A stretch of DNA of 13,145 nt, from positions 1 to 13,145 of the forward strand of contig CAUJFU010000076.1 of NCBI GenBank assembly GCA_963169055.1. The letters are read 5' to 3'. Made by a program: the position numbers and the translations under genes. Shown piece after piece: positions 1 through 8,123 of this stretch. This DNA comes from Myxococcota bacterium (GTDB taxonomy: Bacteria > Myxococcota_C > UBA6777). The notes under the pieces are model-generated. The model was not told the origin of the DNA and searched no databases. It was given only the letters and a program-made list of their open reading frames with translations. Each line of letters opens with the position of its first letter. The first letter of the stretch is position 1.

Positions 1-1
1 T

Positions 2-1153
2 GGAATCTTGCTGTGCTTGTTCTTTTATATTGCAAGTCTTCACCAAAAAACTCATGCCAAAACTCCCTCAAAAAACCAAGTCGACCGCCTTGCACTCGCC
101 GCGTTATTAATCAAAGATGGACACTTTGACCGTGCGGATGCCGTTTTGTCTGAAATCGACTTACGCCAAAAAAATGTTTCTCTTGCACGTTATTATAGCC
201 TTCGAGGAGCCATCGGCTTACATACAAAAGCTTACGTCAAAGCAGCCCTTTACCTTAGAAAAGCCGTCGAGCAAAAGGGCGTCGATCCGATGGTGTGGCT
301 GTTTTTGGCGCAAGCCCGTTTTCAATTGGGACGTTATGCCAAAGCCCTTGAGGCGCTGCAACACGCTCCCCCTCAAGCCTTCAACCTTGCGGGGACATGG
401 CTGCTGCAAGCGCAATCTCTGTGGAAACTCAAGCGCTTTCATGCAGCGTATCAAGTCATCGAAGAAGGCTCAAAGCGATTTTCAAAAGAAGATGGATTTC
501 TTCGATTAAAAGTATTGTGGCTTTTAGAAAAAAACCTGATTAAACAAGCACACTCTCTCGGATGGCGTTATCTACAGGCTCCGACACGAAGCACCGAGGA
601 CTATCTTGGATTGGCCGAAGCCATGCGACGGCGCAAACAACCGTTGCATGCGGCCTTGTGGCTTGAGCAGGCGCTGCTACGTTTTCCAAATCATCCGCAA
701 GTCTTGGTGCTGTTAGCGCGTTGCTACCTCGAAAACAGAAAAACCCTGAGCGCAGCGAGCTTTTTGGAGCGTGCCGCCCAAAAAGACCGCAAGTTACTCG
801 TCGAGGCGGCTGAGTTGTATCGGCGCGCAGGGCAGCCTTGGAAAGCGTTGTATCTCAACGCGCAAGTGACCGATCAAAAGGCCAAGATCAAACAACGGCT
901 GGGGTTGCTCATCGAGATGAAACGATTTGAAGAGGCCGCTGTGATGGGGTCGCGGTTATCGCGCCTCGATCTGCTTGAAGATCAACGCGTGCTTTATGCG
1001 CTCGGGTTTGCGTCTTTTCAGATCGGACGCTACAAAACAGCGCATTCTTGGCTCTCGCAGATCACCGATCCCTCGCTCTTTCAACGCTCCATTGCTTTGC
1101 GCAAAACGATGCAAAGCTGCCTCAGAGAACAAGAAGCTTGGTGGTGTCCATGA
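2..1153 (+). CDS. Secreted TPR-repeat protein, 5'-truncated by window edge
   Basis: The reading frame is open to the left edge and ends at TGA 1151-1153, so the true start is probably upstream; a TTG at 8 is only the first possible start inside the window. The visible N-terminus is the hydrophobic core of a signal peptide (LLCLFFYIASL) followed by a likely signal peptidase I site after THA, then KTPS. The rest is a series of degenerate helical TPR-like repeats, for example around bases 250-360 (LRKAVEQKG, FLAQARFQLGRYAKALEAL), 600-720 and 960-1080. TPR proteins bind partner proteins; this one would act in the periplasm or at the inner face of the outer membrane. It lies 51 bases upstream of a TonB-dependent receptor on the same strand, so the two may be cotranscribed and the TPR protein may assist that receptor. 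No catalytic motif is visible. The TPR call is good; the partner role is inference. Confidence 0.8.
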   Translation, partial: GILLCLFFYIASLHQKTHAKTPSKNQVDRLALAALLIKDGHFDRADAVLSEIDLRQKNVSLARYYSLRGAIGLHTKAYVKAALYLRKAVEQKGVDPMVWLFLAQARFQLGRYAKALEALQHAPPQAFNLAGTWLLQAQSLWKLKRFHAAYQVIEEGSKRFSKEDGFLRLKVLWLLEKNLIKQAHSLGWRYLQAPTRSTEDYLGLAEAMRRRKQPLHAALWLEQALLRFPNHPQVLVLLARCYLENRKTLSAASFLERAAQKDRKLLVEAAELYRRAGQPWKALYLNAQVTDQKAKIKQRLGLLIEMKRFEEAAVMGSRLSRLDLLEDQRVLYALGFASFQIGRYKTAHSWLSQITDPSLFQRSIALRKTMQSCLREQEAWWCP

Positions 1154-1204
1154 AGCTTTTCGGCCACAATCACGGCAGCGACCTCCGACTTTTAGAGAAA
1201 AACA

Positions 1205-4200
1205 ATGTATGACATCAAAAACCTCGCGATATCTCGGTGGATGTGGTCTGGTTGGGGGATTCTCGGGATTTCGCTCTGTGTGGCCTTTTGCAATCCGATC
1301 AAAACCTACGCAAAAACCCCGCAAGAGACGGGCATCTTGCGAGGGATTGTTTTTGAAAAAGGGACAGGACGGCCCTTACCCGAAGTGTGGGTCGGCATCC
1401 AAGGCTTCTCCGCCCAACGTACAGATCGAGACGGAGCTTATTGGTTTCGTCTCCCTGTGGGTCATTATCGCCTTCGCATCTGGGGAAAGGGGATCGCACA
1501 ACGCATCACAAAGCCGATCCCTGTTCTCAACAAAGAAGTGACTGAGGCTCTTTTGACGCTTTTTCTGAAAACGAAAGAAACAAATACCTCTATCGAGGCT
1601 GCGATTCGTCACTATCGACTCCAACAAAAAAAACCATCGACCGAACCGACAATCTCTGTGACAGGCCGAGTGCAAACAGCCAAAACAAACCAGCCGATCG
1701 CCAAGGCGCAGATCTTCATCAAAGGGCAGACAGAGGAAGCCGAAAGCCTTGCAGATGGGACATTTACGCTGCGCTTGCCGCTTGGCGATCATCTGTTCAC
1801 AGTGATCCACCCGTCCTATTCGACAGATCGCAAGCAAATCCAGATCCGCCCCAAGATGCCGCAGCTTGTGTTTTCGATGATGCCAGCCTCCATCCAACTT
1901 CAGACGTTCACCGTTTCGGCCCCCCGAATCATCGGGAATACAGATGAACTCATGAAGCAACGACAACAAGCCTCGGGTGTCGCCGAGATGCTTGGTGCGG
2001 AGCAGATGGCCAAGTCTGGCGATAGCAACGCCGCTGCTGCGCTTCAACGCGTTTCTGGTGTCACGATCGTGGGCGGGCGTTTTGTGTATGTGCGCGGCCT
2101 TGGAGACCGCTACGCAAGCACTCTGTTCAATGGCGCGACCCTGCCCAGTCCTGAGCCTGAAAACCGCGTCATCCCGTTGAACTTGTTTCCCTCAGGCATT
2201 CTCGAAAAACTGGTGATCGAAAAAACGTATATGCCCTACTTGCCGGCTGAATTTGGTGGTGGTTCAGTCCAATTGTTTACAAGATCTTTTCCGAAAAAAT
2301 TCCACGCCGCCCTATCCCTTCAAGTCGGCTACCGCCAAGGCACGACCTTCGAGCAAGGGCAACACTACAACGGCGGATGGTCGGACTTTTTAACGCTTGG
2401 ACTCCCCACACGCGGCCTTCCTCAAGAGGTGCGAAAAGCCTCTGAAAAAACGTTGCTTCTCCCGCAAACTCGATTCAATCCAGAAATCGGCTACCCACGC
2501 GCTGATCTGGAACGATTTGGCGAACTTTTGCCCAACGTATGGAACACACAAAGCATGCTGATTCCCCCACAGATCAAGCTTTCTGCGACGTTGGGAGAAT
2601 CCTTTTCTCTGGGTGGTGAGATACGTACAGGTTATTTTCTGTATCTTAATTACGACAATAACTGGCAGCATCGTGCGCATGAAGAGAATGCACTTGAGAG
2701 GCAGAATCTACTCAAGCTGTATTTTCTTGGCGCAGGAAAAAAACTGGAATTAAACAACGACTATAAGCTGACACAGCTTGAAAATGGGATCAATCTCGGT
2801 GGGATGTTGGTCTGGGGGATCGAGTTTGGCAGCGCGCACAAGCTCCGCCTGACCTCATTGCTTAATCGCATCGTGTCGAATGAAACGCGCATCGTCGAAG
2901 GTTACAACGCCAACGTGCTTGGCGATATCCGTTTGACGCGGTTTCGTTGGATCGAGCAAACACTCAGTTCGACACAGCTTTGGGGCGAGCATCTTCTATC
3001 CAAAGCCAGCGGAGCCACGCTGTCATGGCGTTACACCTACTCCTTGGCGCTGCGTGCCGAGCCTGATCGGCGTGAAACGCGATACGATAAGACGGCAGAA
3101 GGAACTTATCAACTGTCTGATCTACCCGAAGGCAATCTGCGCTTTTTTTCGGATCTCCTCGACAACAATCACGATCTTGCGGTCGATATGAAACTGCCTT
3201 TTCGCCAATGGTCGGGGCTTCAAGCCGAAGCGCGTTTCGGTGGACTGTTTGCCTACAAAGATCGCAACGTCGACACACGCCGTTATAAGTATCAAATGCG
3301 CGGAAACGCGGACATCTACCGCTCCCCAGACTTGATCTCACAATCCCCCGAGTCGATCTTTTCTCCCAAGCATATCGGCCCTGATGGATACCAATTCGAG
3401 GAGATCACACGCGAAACGGACAACTACCGCGCACGCCAATACATCGGCGCGGCGTATCTGATGGCCCGCCTTCCGCTACTCAACACGCTGCGCTTGGAAG
3501 GCGGGGCGCGATTCGAGTACAGCACACAAGACGTCGAGACTTTCGAGCTATTCCGTCCCAACAAAACCCCGATCCGATCGGCCCTTGCAACACCTGACAT
3601 CTTGCCTGCGCTGTCTATTTCGTGGGAGATGCGACCGAATATGGTCTTGCGTAGTGCGGGTGCTATGACTGTTTCAAGACCAGACTTTCGCGAGTTATCT
3701 CCTGCGACTTTTGATGCTGTCGCAGGTGGACGACAGCTTTTTGGAAATCCGAATCTCGAACGCGCTTTGATCACTCATGCAGATCTGCGTTGGGAGTGGT
3801 ATCCAGAAAGCGGAGAGTCGTTGTCGATTGGCTTGTTTTACAAGCACTTTTATCGACCGATCGAAACCAAGCTGATCGTCAGCGCCAACCAATCGATCAC
3901 CTTTGCCAACGCCGATGGCGGCGCAAACAACGTTGGCGCAGAACTGGATTTTCGCAAACGACTCGGCTTTTTGCATGGCTTTTTGCGCGATGTCTATGTG
4001 GCCGGAAACCTCACCTTGGTCTGGTCGCAGATCCAGTTGCCCGCTGAGAGCATCGAAACCAACAAGATCCGCCCGATGCAAGGCCAATCTCCCTATGTGA
4101 TCAACTTGGCCGTCGGCTATGACAATGCCGATACGGGAACTTCTGTGGCCCTTCTGTACAACGTCTTTGGGCCGCGCATCGCAGAAGTCGGTGCAGACGG

Positions 4201-4399
4201 CATCCCCGACACATACGAAGAGCCCTTCCATCAGCTTGATCTCGTGATCCGACAACGCTTTGCACAACGCTGGCTTCTGACATTCCGCGCAAGAAATCTG
4301 ATCAACGCGCCCAAGATCTTCACCCTCGGCGATCAAGTCGCCCGCCTTTTCTACCGCAACCGCGATCTAACCCTCAGTCTCAGCTACACCTTCGATTAA
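1205..4399 (+). CDS. TonB-dependent outer-membrane receptor with two N-terminal CarboxypepD-regulatory-like domains
   Basis: A 1064-residue outer-membrane transporter that would import a large or scarce ligand using TonB/ExbBD energy. Residues 1-36 are a signal peptide (hydrophobic around 17-29, likely cleavage after TYA). Two beta-sandwich carboxypeptidase-regulatory-like domains follow at about 43-120 (GIVFEKGTGRPLPEVWVGI, then DRDGAYWFRLPVGHYRL) and 149-230 (GRVQTAKTNQPIAKAQIFI, then ADGTFTLRLPLGDH). A TonB-box-like stretch, LQTFTVSAP, is at 232-240. The plug is at about 250-360 and includes VRGLGDRYASTLFNGATLP and PAEFGGGSVQL. The remaining roughly 700 residues are an aromatic-rich beta-barrel ending LSLSYTFD, close to the usual C-terminal beta-signal. 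ATG 1205 is used because the signal peptide follows directly; the Shine-Dalgarno (AGAGAAAA) is weak. The substrate cannot be read from sequence. Two regulatory-like domains in series are less usual than one. It could also be a surface protein that uses the receptor fold without transport. Confidence 0.93.
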   Translation: MYDIKNLAISRWMWSGWGILGISLCVAFCNPIKTYAKTPQETGILRGIVFEKGTGRPLPEVWVGIQGFSAQRTDRDGAYWFRLPVGHYRLRIWGKGIAQRITKPIPVLNKEVTEALLTLFLKTKETNTSIEAAIRHYRLQQKKPSTEPTISVTGRVQTAKTNQPIAKAQIFIKGQTEEAESLADGTFTLRLPLGDHLFTVIHPSYSTDRKQIQIRPKMPQLVFSMMPASIQLQTFTVSAPRIIGNTDELMKQRQQASGVAEMLGAEQMAKSGDSNAAAALQRVSGVTIVGGRFVYVRGLGDRYASTLFNGATLPSPEPENRVIPLNLFPSGILEKLVIEKTYMPYLPAEFGGGSVQLFTRSFPKKFHAALSLQVGYRQGTTFEQGQHYNGGWSDFLTLGLPTRGLPQEVRKASEKTLLLPQTRFNPEIGYPRADLERFGELLPNVWNTQSMLIPPQIKLSATLGESFSLGGEIRTGYFLYLNYDNNWQHRAHEENALERQNLLKLYFLGAGKKLELNNDYKLTQLENGINLGGMLVWGIEFGSAHKLRLTSLLNRIVSNETRIVEGYNANVLGDIRLTRFRWIEQTLSSTQLWGEHLLSKASGATLSWRYTYSLALRAEPDRRETRYDKTAEGTYQLSDLPEGNLRFFSDLLDNNHDLAVDMKLPFRQWSGLQAEARFGGLFAYKDRNVDTRRYKYQMRGNADIYRSPDLISQSPESIFSPKHIGPDGYQFEEITRETDNYRARQYIGAAYLMARLPLLNTLRLEGGARFEYSTQDVETFELFRPNKTPIRSALATPDILPALSISWEMRPNMVLRSAGAMTVSRPDFRELSPATFDAVAGGRQLFGNPNLERALITHADLRWEWYPESGESLSIGLFYKHFYRPIETKLIVSANQSITFANADGGANNVGAELDFRKRLGFLHGFLRDVYVAGNLTLVWSQIQLPAESIETNKIRPMQGQSPYVINLAVGYDNADTGTSVALLYNVFGPRIAEVGADGIPDTYEEPFHQLDLVIRQRFAQRWLLTFRARNLINAPKIFTLGDQVARLFYRNRDLTLSLSYTFD

Positions 4400-4441
4400 G
4401 CTCCTTCGGTCTTGAGATGAACCCTCGCCTGTGTTTTGCTG

Positions 4442-4486
4442 TCCTTGGTTTTTTCTGACGAGGTGTGGTTGTTTGAAAACCAAGGA
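4442..4486 (+). promoter_or_regulatory. Inverted repeat that covers the acetyltransferase ribosome binding site
   Basis: A perfect 11-base inverted repeat, TCCTTGGTTTT (4442-4452) and AAAACCAAGGA (4476-4486), is separated by 23 bases. The right arm contains most of the Shine-Dalgarno AAGGAG (4482-4487) of the acetyltransferase that starts at 4494. In RNA the fold would hide the ribosome binding site. It may be a translational switch or, as DNA, an operator. The pairing is seen; the regulatory role is inference. Confidence 0.5.
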
Positions 4487-4493
4487 GAGATCG

Positions 4494-4979
4494 ATGTTAC
4501 GACCTGTTGAGTCCCAAGATATCGAAGCCATCGCAAAGATCTACAACCACTACATCGAACACACGGTGATCACGTTTGAAGAACAAGCCGTCTCTGGCGA
4601 AGAGATGAGAGCCCGCATCCAAGAGATCGCGTCTGTTGCGCTGCCTTGGTGGGTGGCTTGTGAAGAACATCGCATCGTGGGATTTGCTTATGCAAGCAAG
4701 TGGAAAGGCCGATGCGCCTACCGCTATTCTGCGGAATCGACGGTGTATCTGGCCCCTGACGCCGTAGGGCGTGGGTATGGAACGGCTCTCTACAGCACGT
4801 TGTTCTCTCTGTTGCGCGAAAAGTCGTACCATGTCGTCATGGGAGGCATCGCTTTGCCGAATGCAGCGAGCGTTGCGTTGCACGAGCGTTTGGGATTCGA
4901 AAAAGTCGCTCATTTTAGAGAAGTGGGTTATAAATTTGAGAGATGGATCGATGTGGGTTATTGGCAATTATTCTTATAA
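4494..4979 (+). CDS. GNAT N-acetyltransferase, phosphinothricin acetyltransferase (PAT/MddA) type
   Basis: A 161-residue GNAT enzyme that would transfer acetyl from acetyl-CoA to an amino group. Members of this subgroup act on phosphinothricin, methionine sulfoximine or related amino acids. The family pattern is clear from end to end: LRPVESQDIEAIAKIYNHY at the N-terminus, VITFEEQAVS, the beta-strand VGFAYASKW, YRYSAESTVYL, the acetyl-CoA pyrophosphate loop GRGYGTALY, then NAASVALHERLGFEKVAHF and the closing REVGYKFERWIDVGYWQL. The length is typical. ATG 4494 is chosen because AAGGAG lies at 4482-4487; an earlier in-frame start at 4431 would add a Cys-rich tail with no family match. It is 94 bases after the receptor gene and has its own structured leader, so it is probably expressed separately. 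The actual substrate in this organism is unknown. Confidence 0.92.
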   Translation: MLRPVESQDIEAIAKIYNHYIEHTVITFEEQAVSGEEMRARIQEIASVALPWWVACEEHRIVGFAYASKWKGRCAYRYSAESTVYLAPDAVGRGYGTALYSTLFSLLREKSYHVVMGGIALPNAASVALHERLGFEKVAHFREVGYKFERWIDVGYWQLFL

Positions 4980-5276
4980 AAAGATTTCCATTTTATAGCA
5001 GTGACGCAGTCGCCAAAAAAAGCCGTGTTCGTGAACGCCCAAGCGGCAGGGTCGTTGTCTTGAAAAACCTGCACTCTCTTCGCCAATACGGGGTCAAGGG
5101 GCGACAGTCTATGGCGGGGTGTGGGGTTCCAACCCCACCCATCAAGCCCAACAGCGTAAGTCCTATCCTAACAAAAAAGAAAAAGTCGAAAACGAGCAGG
5201 CGATGGGCGGGATTCATCCTAGACATCGGGATCATCTGTGCGTATGCTTCGATGCGACGGCCAAAGGTCGGTCAAC
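4980..5276 (+). other. Intergenic leader upstream of the kinase gene
   Basis: About 300 bases without a credible gene; frames open across it have no start with a ribosome binding site and no recognisable protein. The first 20-30 bases are AT-rich (TTATAAAAAG, TTTTATAGC) and could hold a promoter, but no well-spaced -35/-10 pair stands out. A G/C-rich hairpin lies at 5121-5138 and is listed separately. Confidence 0.4.
5121..5138 (+). repeat. GC-rich perfect inverted repeat (hairpin)
   Basis: GTGGGGTT (5121-5128) and AACCCCAC (5131-5138) are exact inverted copies separated by two bases, so in RNA a 7-bp stem with a 4-base loop is possible. No T-run follows, so it is not a standard intrinsic terminator of the acetyltransferase gene. 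Its place about 140 bases before the kinase start allows a role as operator, transcript-end structure or leader element. Confidence 0.45.
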
Positions 5277-8045
5277 ATGGCAAAGAGGCAAAGAAAGCGC
5301 ATGGCATCCAAAGTAGAAAGCGAACAAACGTGGATTACAACGGCAGAAGCGGAAGCAAGAACGCCCTTGCCATCGACAACGCCCTCCTCTCGTGAAGGGA
5401 CGGTGTTGGCGGGGCGTTACGAGCTTTTGCGGCTGCTTGGAGAGGGCGGGATGGGCGCGGTGTATCGGGCGAGAGACCGCGAATTGGACGAGATCGTCGC
5501 CCTCAAAATATTACATTCCGGCGTCCTTAAAAACCCCGAAGTGGTGGCACGTTTTAAGCGCGAAGTCAAGCTCGCGCGGCGGATTACACACCGCAACGTC
5601 GCACGCACCTTCGATCTCGGAGAAGTTGACGGAACCTACTATCTCACGATGGAATTTATCGCAGGGCGCGGATTGACCGAAGAGATCGACTTGATACGCG
5701 GCCAAGGCATGGATCTCAAACGCTTCTTTTTGCTTGCGGCGCAGATCTGTGATGGGCTAGAAGCGGCCCACACAGCGGGCGTGATCCACCGCGACCTCAA
5801 GCCCGATAACATCCTGATCGAAGAAAGCGAACGGGTGGCCCTATCAGACTTTGGGATCGCCCGACAGCACCAAAGCGACGGCGACCTGTTGAAAACAGCC
5901 GAAAATACGGTGCTTGGGACGCCTGCGTATATGGCTCCCGAGCAGATCGACAACAAAGCCGTGGTGGACAAACGTGCGGATATCTATGCGCTTGGCGCGA
6001 TCTTGTTCGAGATGTTGACGGGTTCACGTGCATGGGTAGGCGATAACTTCTTGACGCTGACGATGGCGCGTTTCCTCCAACCACCGCCCGATCCCCGCGA
6101 ACGCAAAGCCCATGTCCCCGATAGCCTCGCCCATATCGTCTTGCAGTGCATGGCGAAAGAGGCCGCAGGCCGTTTTGCTTCCGCCACCGCTCTCGCAAAC
6201 GCTCTCCAACACGCACAACAATCCATCTTCCCCACCACACCGACGTTTTCCACGCGCTCCTTCCCTCCCCCATCCGCCACCGAAGAACGCACCACCGTCA
6301 TGTCTGCCTTTTCTTCCTTGCCAACGCCCTCTCCCTCCACCCCTTCGCCCGCCTCCGCCTCGCTTGCATCGTCCCTGTTTCCCTCCTCTGCCCCTTCCCC
6401 CGTTCCCGTCTCGCTTGCTTCCCTGTTTCCCTCCTCCACCGCCTCTGTTTCTGTTGCGCCGATCTCGATCGCACAAACCCCAAGCTCTTCGGTTGTTTGG
6501 AAAGATACCTCACCAAACGCCCCTTCGCCCGCCCCTGCTTCTTGGACGGCGCTTGCTCAACCCTTCGCATCGGCCTCTCCTGAAGCATTGTTGTCGCCCT
6601 CTTTGCTCTCCACACAGATCCGAAACCATGCGGCTCCGACACAATCGGAAGGCTTGGTCTTGGCGGTACTGCCTTTTCGTCACAGCGGCCCCCCCGAAGA
6701 AGAATACTTGACCGAAGGATTTGTGGAAGATCTGATCGATAGTTTGTCTATGCACCGCACCCTCAAAGTCCGGCCTTACAGTATGGTCATACCTTGGAAA
6801 GACGCCACAGAAACGCACGATGTCAAAGGAATCGGCGAGCGTTTGGGGGTCCACAAGTTGATCGATGGCTCCGTCTCTTTGCGCGGGGATGCGCTGACGT
6901 TGCGCGTGCGCCTGATCTCTGTTCACGACGGGACGCAGATCTGGGCGCATCGCCTCCAACTCGACAAAGGCACTTTGTTTCAAGGCGTGGAGCAGCTAAC
7001 GCAGTTGATCCTTGAAAAAATGGCTGTGGTGTGTCCTCCCTCTGAAGCGCCTCAACGCCATCAGGACTTTGACCCGCGTGCTGTCGAATTTTATCTGCGT
7101 GCAAGACAGATGCTGCGGAAATTATGGCACCAAGATATGTCCCCTGCACTAGAATTGTTTGAGCAGGCACGGATCTTTTCTCCAAAAGATCCTCTGCTTT
7201 TGTCTTCCTATGCTGTAGGACTTGCACGCTACGCTTTCTTTTTTCGCGAAGATTTAGGCCCGTTGCAAAAAGCACAGATCTTTGTCCAGCAAGCCGCCCA
7301 GATCGCTCCCGAACGGGCGGAGATCGCCTTTGCCCAAGGGATGATCCACTTCGTCCAAGATCACTTCGGCCAAGCCATCCAATACCTCCAAAAAGCCATC
7401 ACCCAAAACTCAACCTTTGCCGACGCTTTTGATCTACTTGGTCGCATTAAAACAGAGATCGGCGATATCGAAGAGGCCACACAACATCTGCAATGGGCTG
7501 CTTATCTCGATCCGTCGATCTATGGTGCTCGTGTGGATCTCTCTCGCGCTTACGCTTTGCTTGGCCGCTGGGAAAAAGTAGATACGCTTTGGGAACAATT
7601 TCTCCAGCCCAAGCCGATCCATCACACCTACTTTTTGCACCTCGAACGCATGAATCTATGGCGACCTGACCCACGAGACTGGGATTATGGCGAGATCGCA
7701 CAAGGCAATGACTTCGTTATCCAAGGTGGGATGCGACTGCGCAACGTTCGCCTTCGAGATGCTTTTCCCAAAGAAGAATTCGATCAATTCGTGGGCATCA
7801 TCCAAAGCTTTCCAAGCGCACGATTCCGACGGTTATTGGCCCAACAGATGGTCGAGATCCTCTGTTATGTCCAAGACTACCCACGCGCCCTCGATTTCGT
7901 GCGTTATACCGTGGGCGAGGGATTGACCGATCTCCACTGGTTTTCAGGATGTCCGCTGTTAGAGCCTTTGTGGTCGGAACCCGAATTTGTGGATCTGCAC
8001 GCCAAGGTTCAGGCCCGCGTCCAAAAAGCACTGCAAATCGCTTGA
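5277..8045 (+). CDS. Soluble Hanks-type Ser/Thr protein kinase with TolB-like and TPR domains
   Basis: A 922-residue predicted cytoplasmic signalling kinase. The kinase domain spans about 47-310: Gly loop GEGGMG 55-60, ATP lysine in VALK at 77, catalytic loop HRDLKPDN 171-178, Mg-binding DFG at 191, and GTPAYMAPEQ ending near 223. All key residues are present, so it should be active. A Pro/Ser/Ala linker of about 140 residues (316-455) follows. Next is a TolB-N-terminal-like domain (about 460-580: LAVLPF, YLTEGFVEDLIDSL, IGERLGVHKLIDGSV, GTQIWAHRL), then TPR repeats (about 596-790) and a helical tail with CPLLEPLWSEPEFVDLHAKV. No membrane segment is visible. This architecture is known from Myxococcota and Acidobacteria; the TolB-TPR part probably binds partners or substrates. 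Starts at 5238, 5277 and 5301 are possible; 5277 has AAAGG at 5263-5267. Targets are unknown. Confidence 0.95.
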   Translation: MAKRQRKRMASKVESEQTWITTAEAEARTPLPSTTPSSREGTVLAGRYELLRLLGEGGMGAVYRARDRELDEIVALKILHSGVLKNPEVVARFKREVKLARRITHRNVARTFDLGEVDGTYYLTMEFIAGRGLTEEIDLIRGQGMDLKRFFLLAAQICDGLEAAHTAGVIHRDLKPDNILIEESERVALSDFGIARQHQSDGDLLKTAENTVLGTPAYMAPEQIDNKAVVDKRADIYALGAILFEMLTGSRAWVGDNFLTLTMARFLQPPPDPRERKAHVPDSLAHIVLQCMAKEAAGRFASATALANALQHAQQSIFPTTPTFSTRSFPPPSATEERTTVMSAFSSLPTPSPSTPSPASASLASSLFPSSAPSPVPVSLASLFPSSTASVSVAPISIAQTPSSSVVWKDTSPNAPSPAPASWTALAQPFASASPEALLSPSLLSTQIRNHAAPTQSEGLVLAVLPFRHSGPPEEEYLTEGFVEDLIDSLSMHRTLKVRPYSMVIPWKDATETHDVKGIGERLGVHKLIDGSVSLRGDALTLRVRLISVHDGTQIWAHRLQLDKGTLFQGVEQLTQLILEKMAVVCPPSEAPQRHQDFDPRAVEFYLRARQMLRKLWHQDMSPALELFEQARIFSPKDPLLLSSYAVGLARYAFFFREDLGPLQKAQIFVQQAAQIAPERAEIAFAQGMIHFVQDHFGQAIQYLQKAITQNSTFADAFDLLGRIKTEIGDIEEATQHLQWAAYLDPSIYGARVDLSRAYALLGRWEKVDTLWEQFLQPKPIHHTYFLHLERMNLWRPDPRDWDYGEIAQGNDFVIQGGMRLRNVRLRDAFPKEEFDQFVGIIQSFPSARFRRLLAQQMVEILCYVQDYPRALDFVRYTVGEGLTDLHWFSGCPLLEPLWSEPEFVDLHAKVQARVQKALQIA
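6325..6445 (+). repeat. Imperfect internal duplication in the kinase Pro/Ser linker
   Basis: Within the linker coding region a unit of about 26 bases, beginning TCGCTTGC and ending TTTCCCTCCTC, occurs twice about 50 bases apart (near 6360 and 6410). It encodes SLASSLFPSSAPS and then SLASLFPSSTAS. The coding strand is strongly pyrimidine-biased here. This fits linker growth by slippage rather than a folded domain. Confidence 0.6.
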
Positions 8046-8123
8046 TGCGCTGTTGGATAACGGGCCTTGTCTTGTGGGGCTTCTTGTGCAAGGTTGCAGG
8101 AGAGTTCAGTTTTTGGGTGCCAT

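Noticed and set aside
975-1541. 188-codon plus-strand frame bridging the TPR and receptor genes
   Set aside because: It overlaps two well-supported coding regions in another frame and has Arg/Ser-rich shadow composition.
3695-4336. 213-codon open frame on the minus strand
   Set aside because: It lies fully inside the receptor barrel, has no recognisable motif or ribosome binding site, and is explained by GATC-rich codon pairs on the other strand.
4431-4493. Upstream start for the acetyltransferase at 4431
   Set aside because: The added residues do not match the family, 4431 has no ribosome binding site, and AAGGAG is correctly placed for 4494.
5110-5150. TGGGGTTCCAACCCCA resembles a tRNA T-arm
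   Set aside because: Loop position 57 is C rather than a purine, the five-base stem in tRNA register has a mismatch, and no acceptor, D-arm or anticodon arm can be fitted around it.
6112-6711. Long Pro/Arg-rich plus-strand frames and Gly/Arg-rich minus-strand frames in the kinase linker
   Set aside because: They are frame-shifted readings of the pyrimidine-rich linker, whose true frame continues the kinase into the TolB-like domain without a break.
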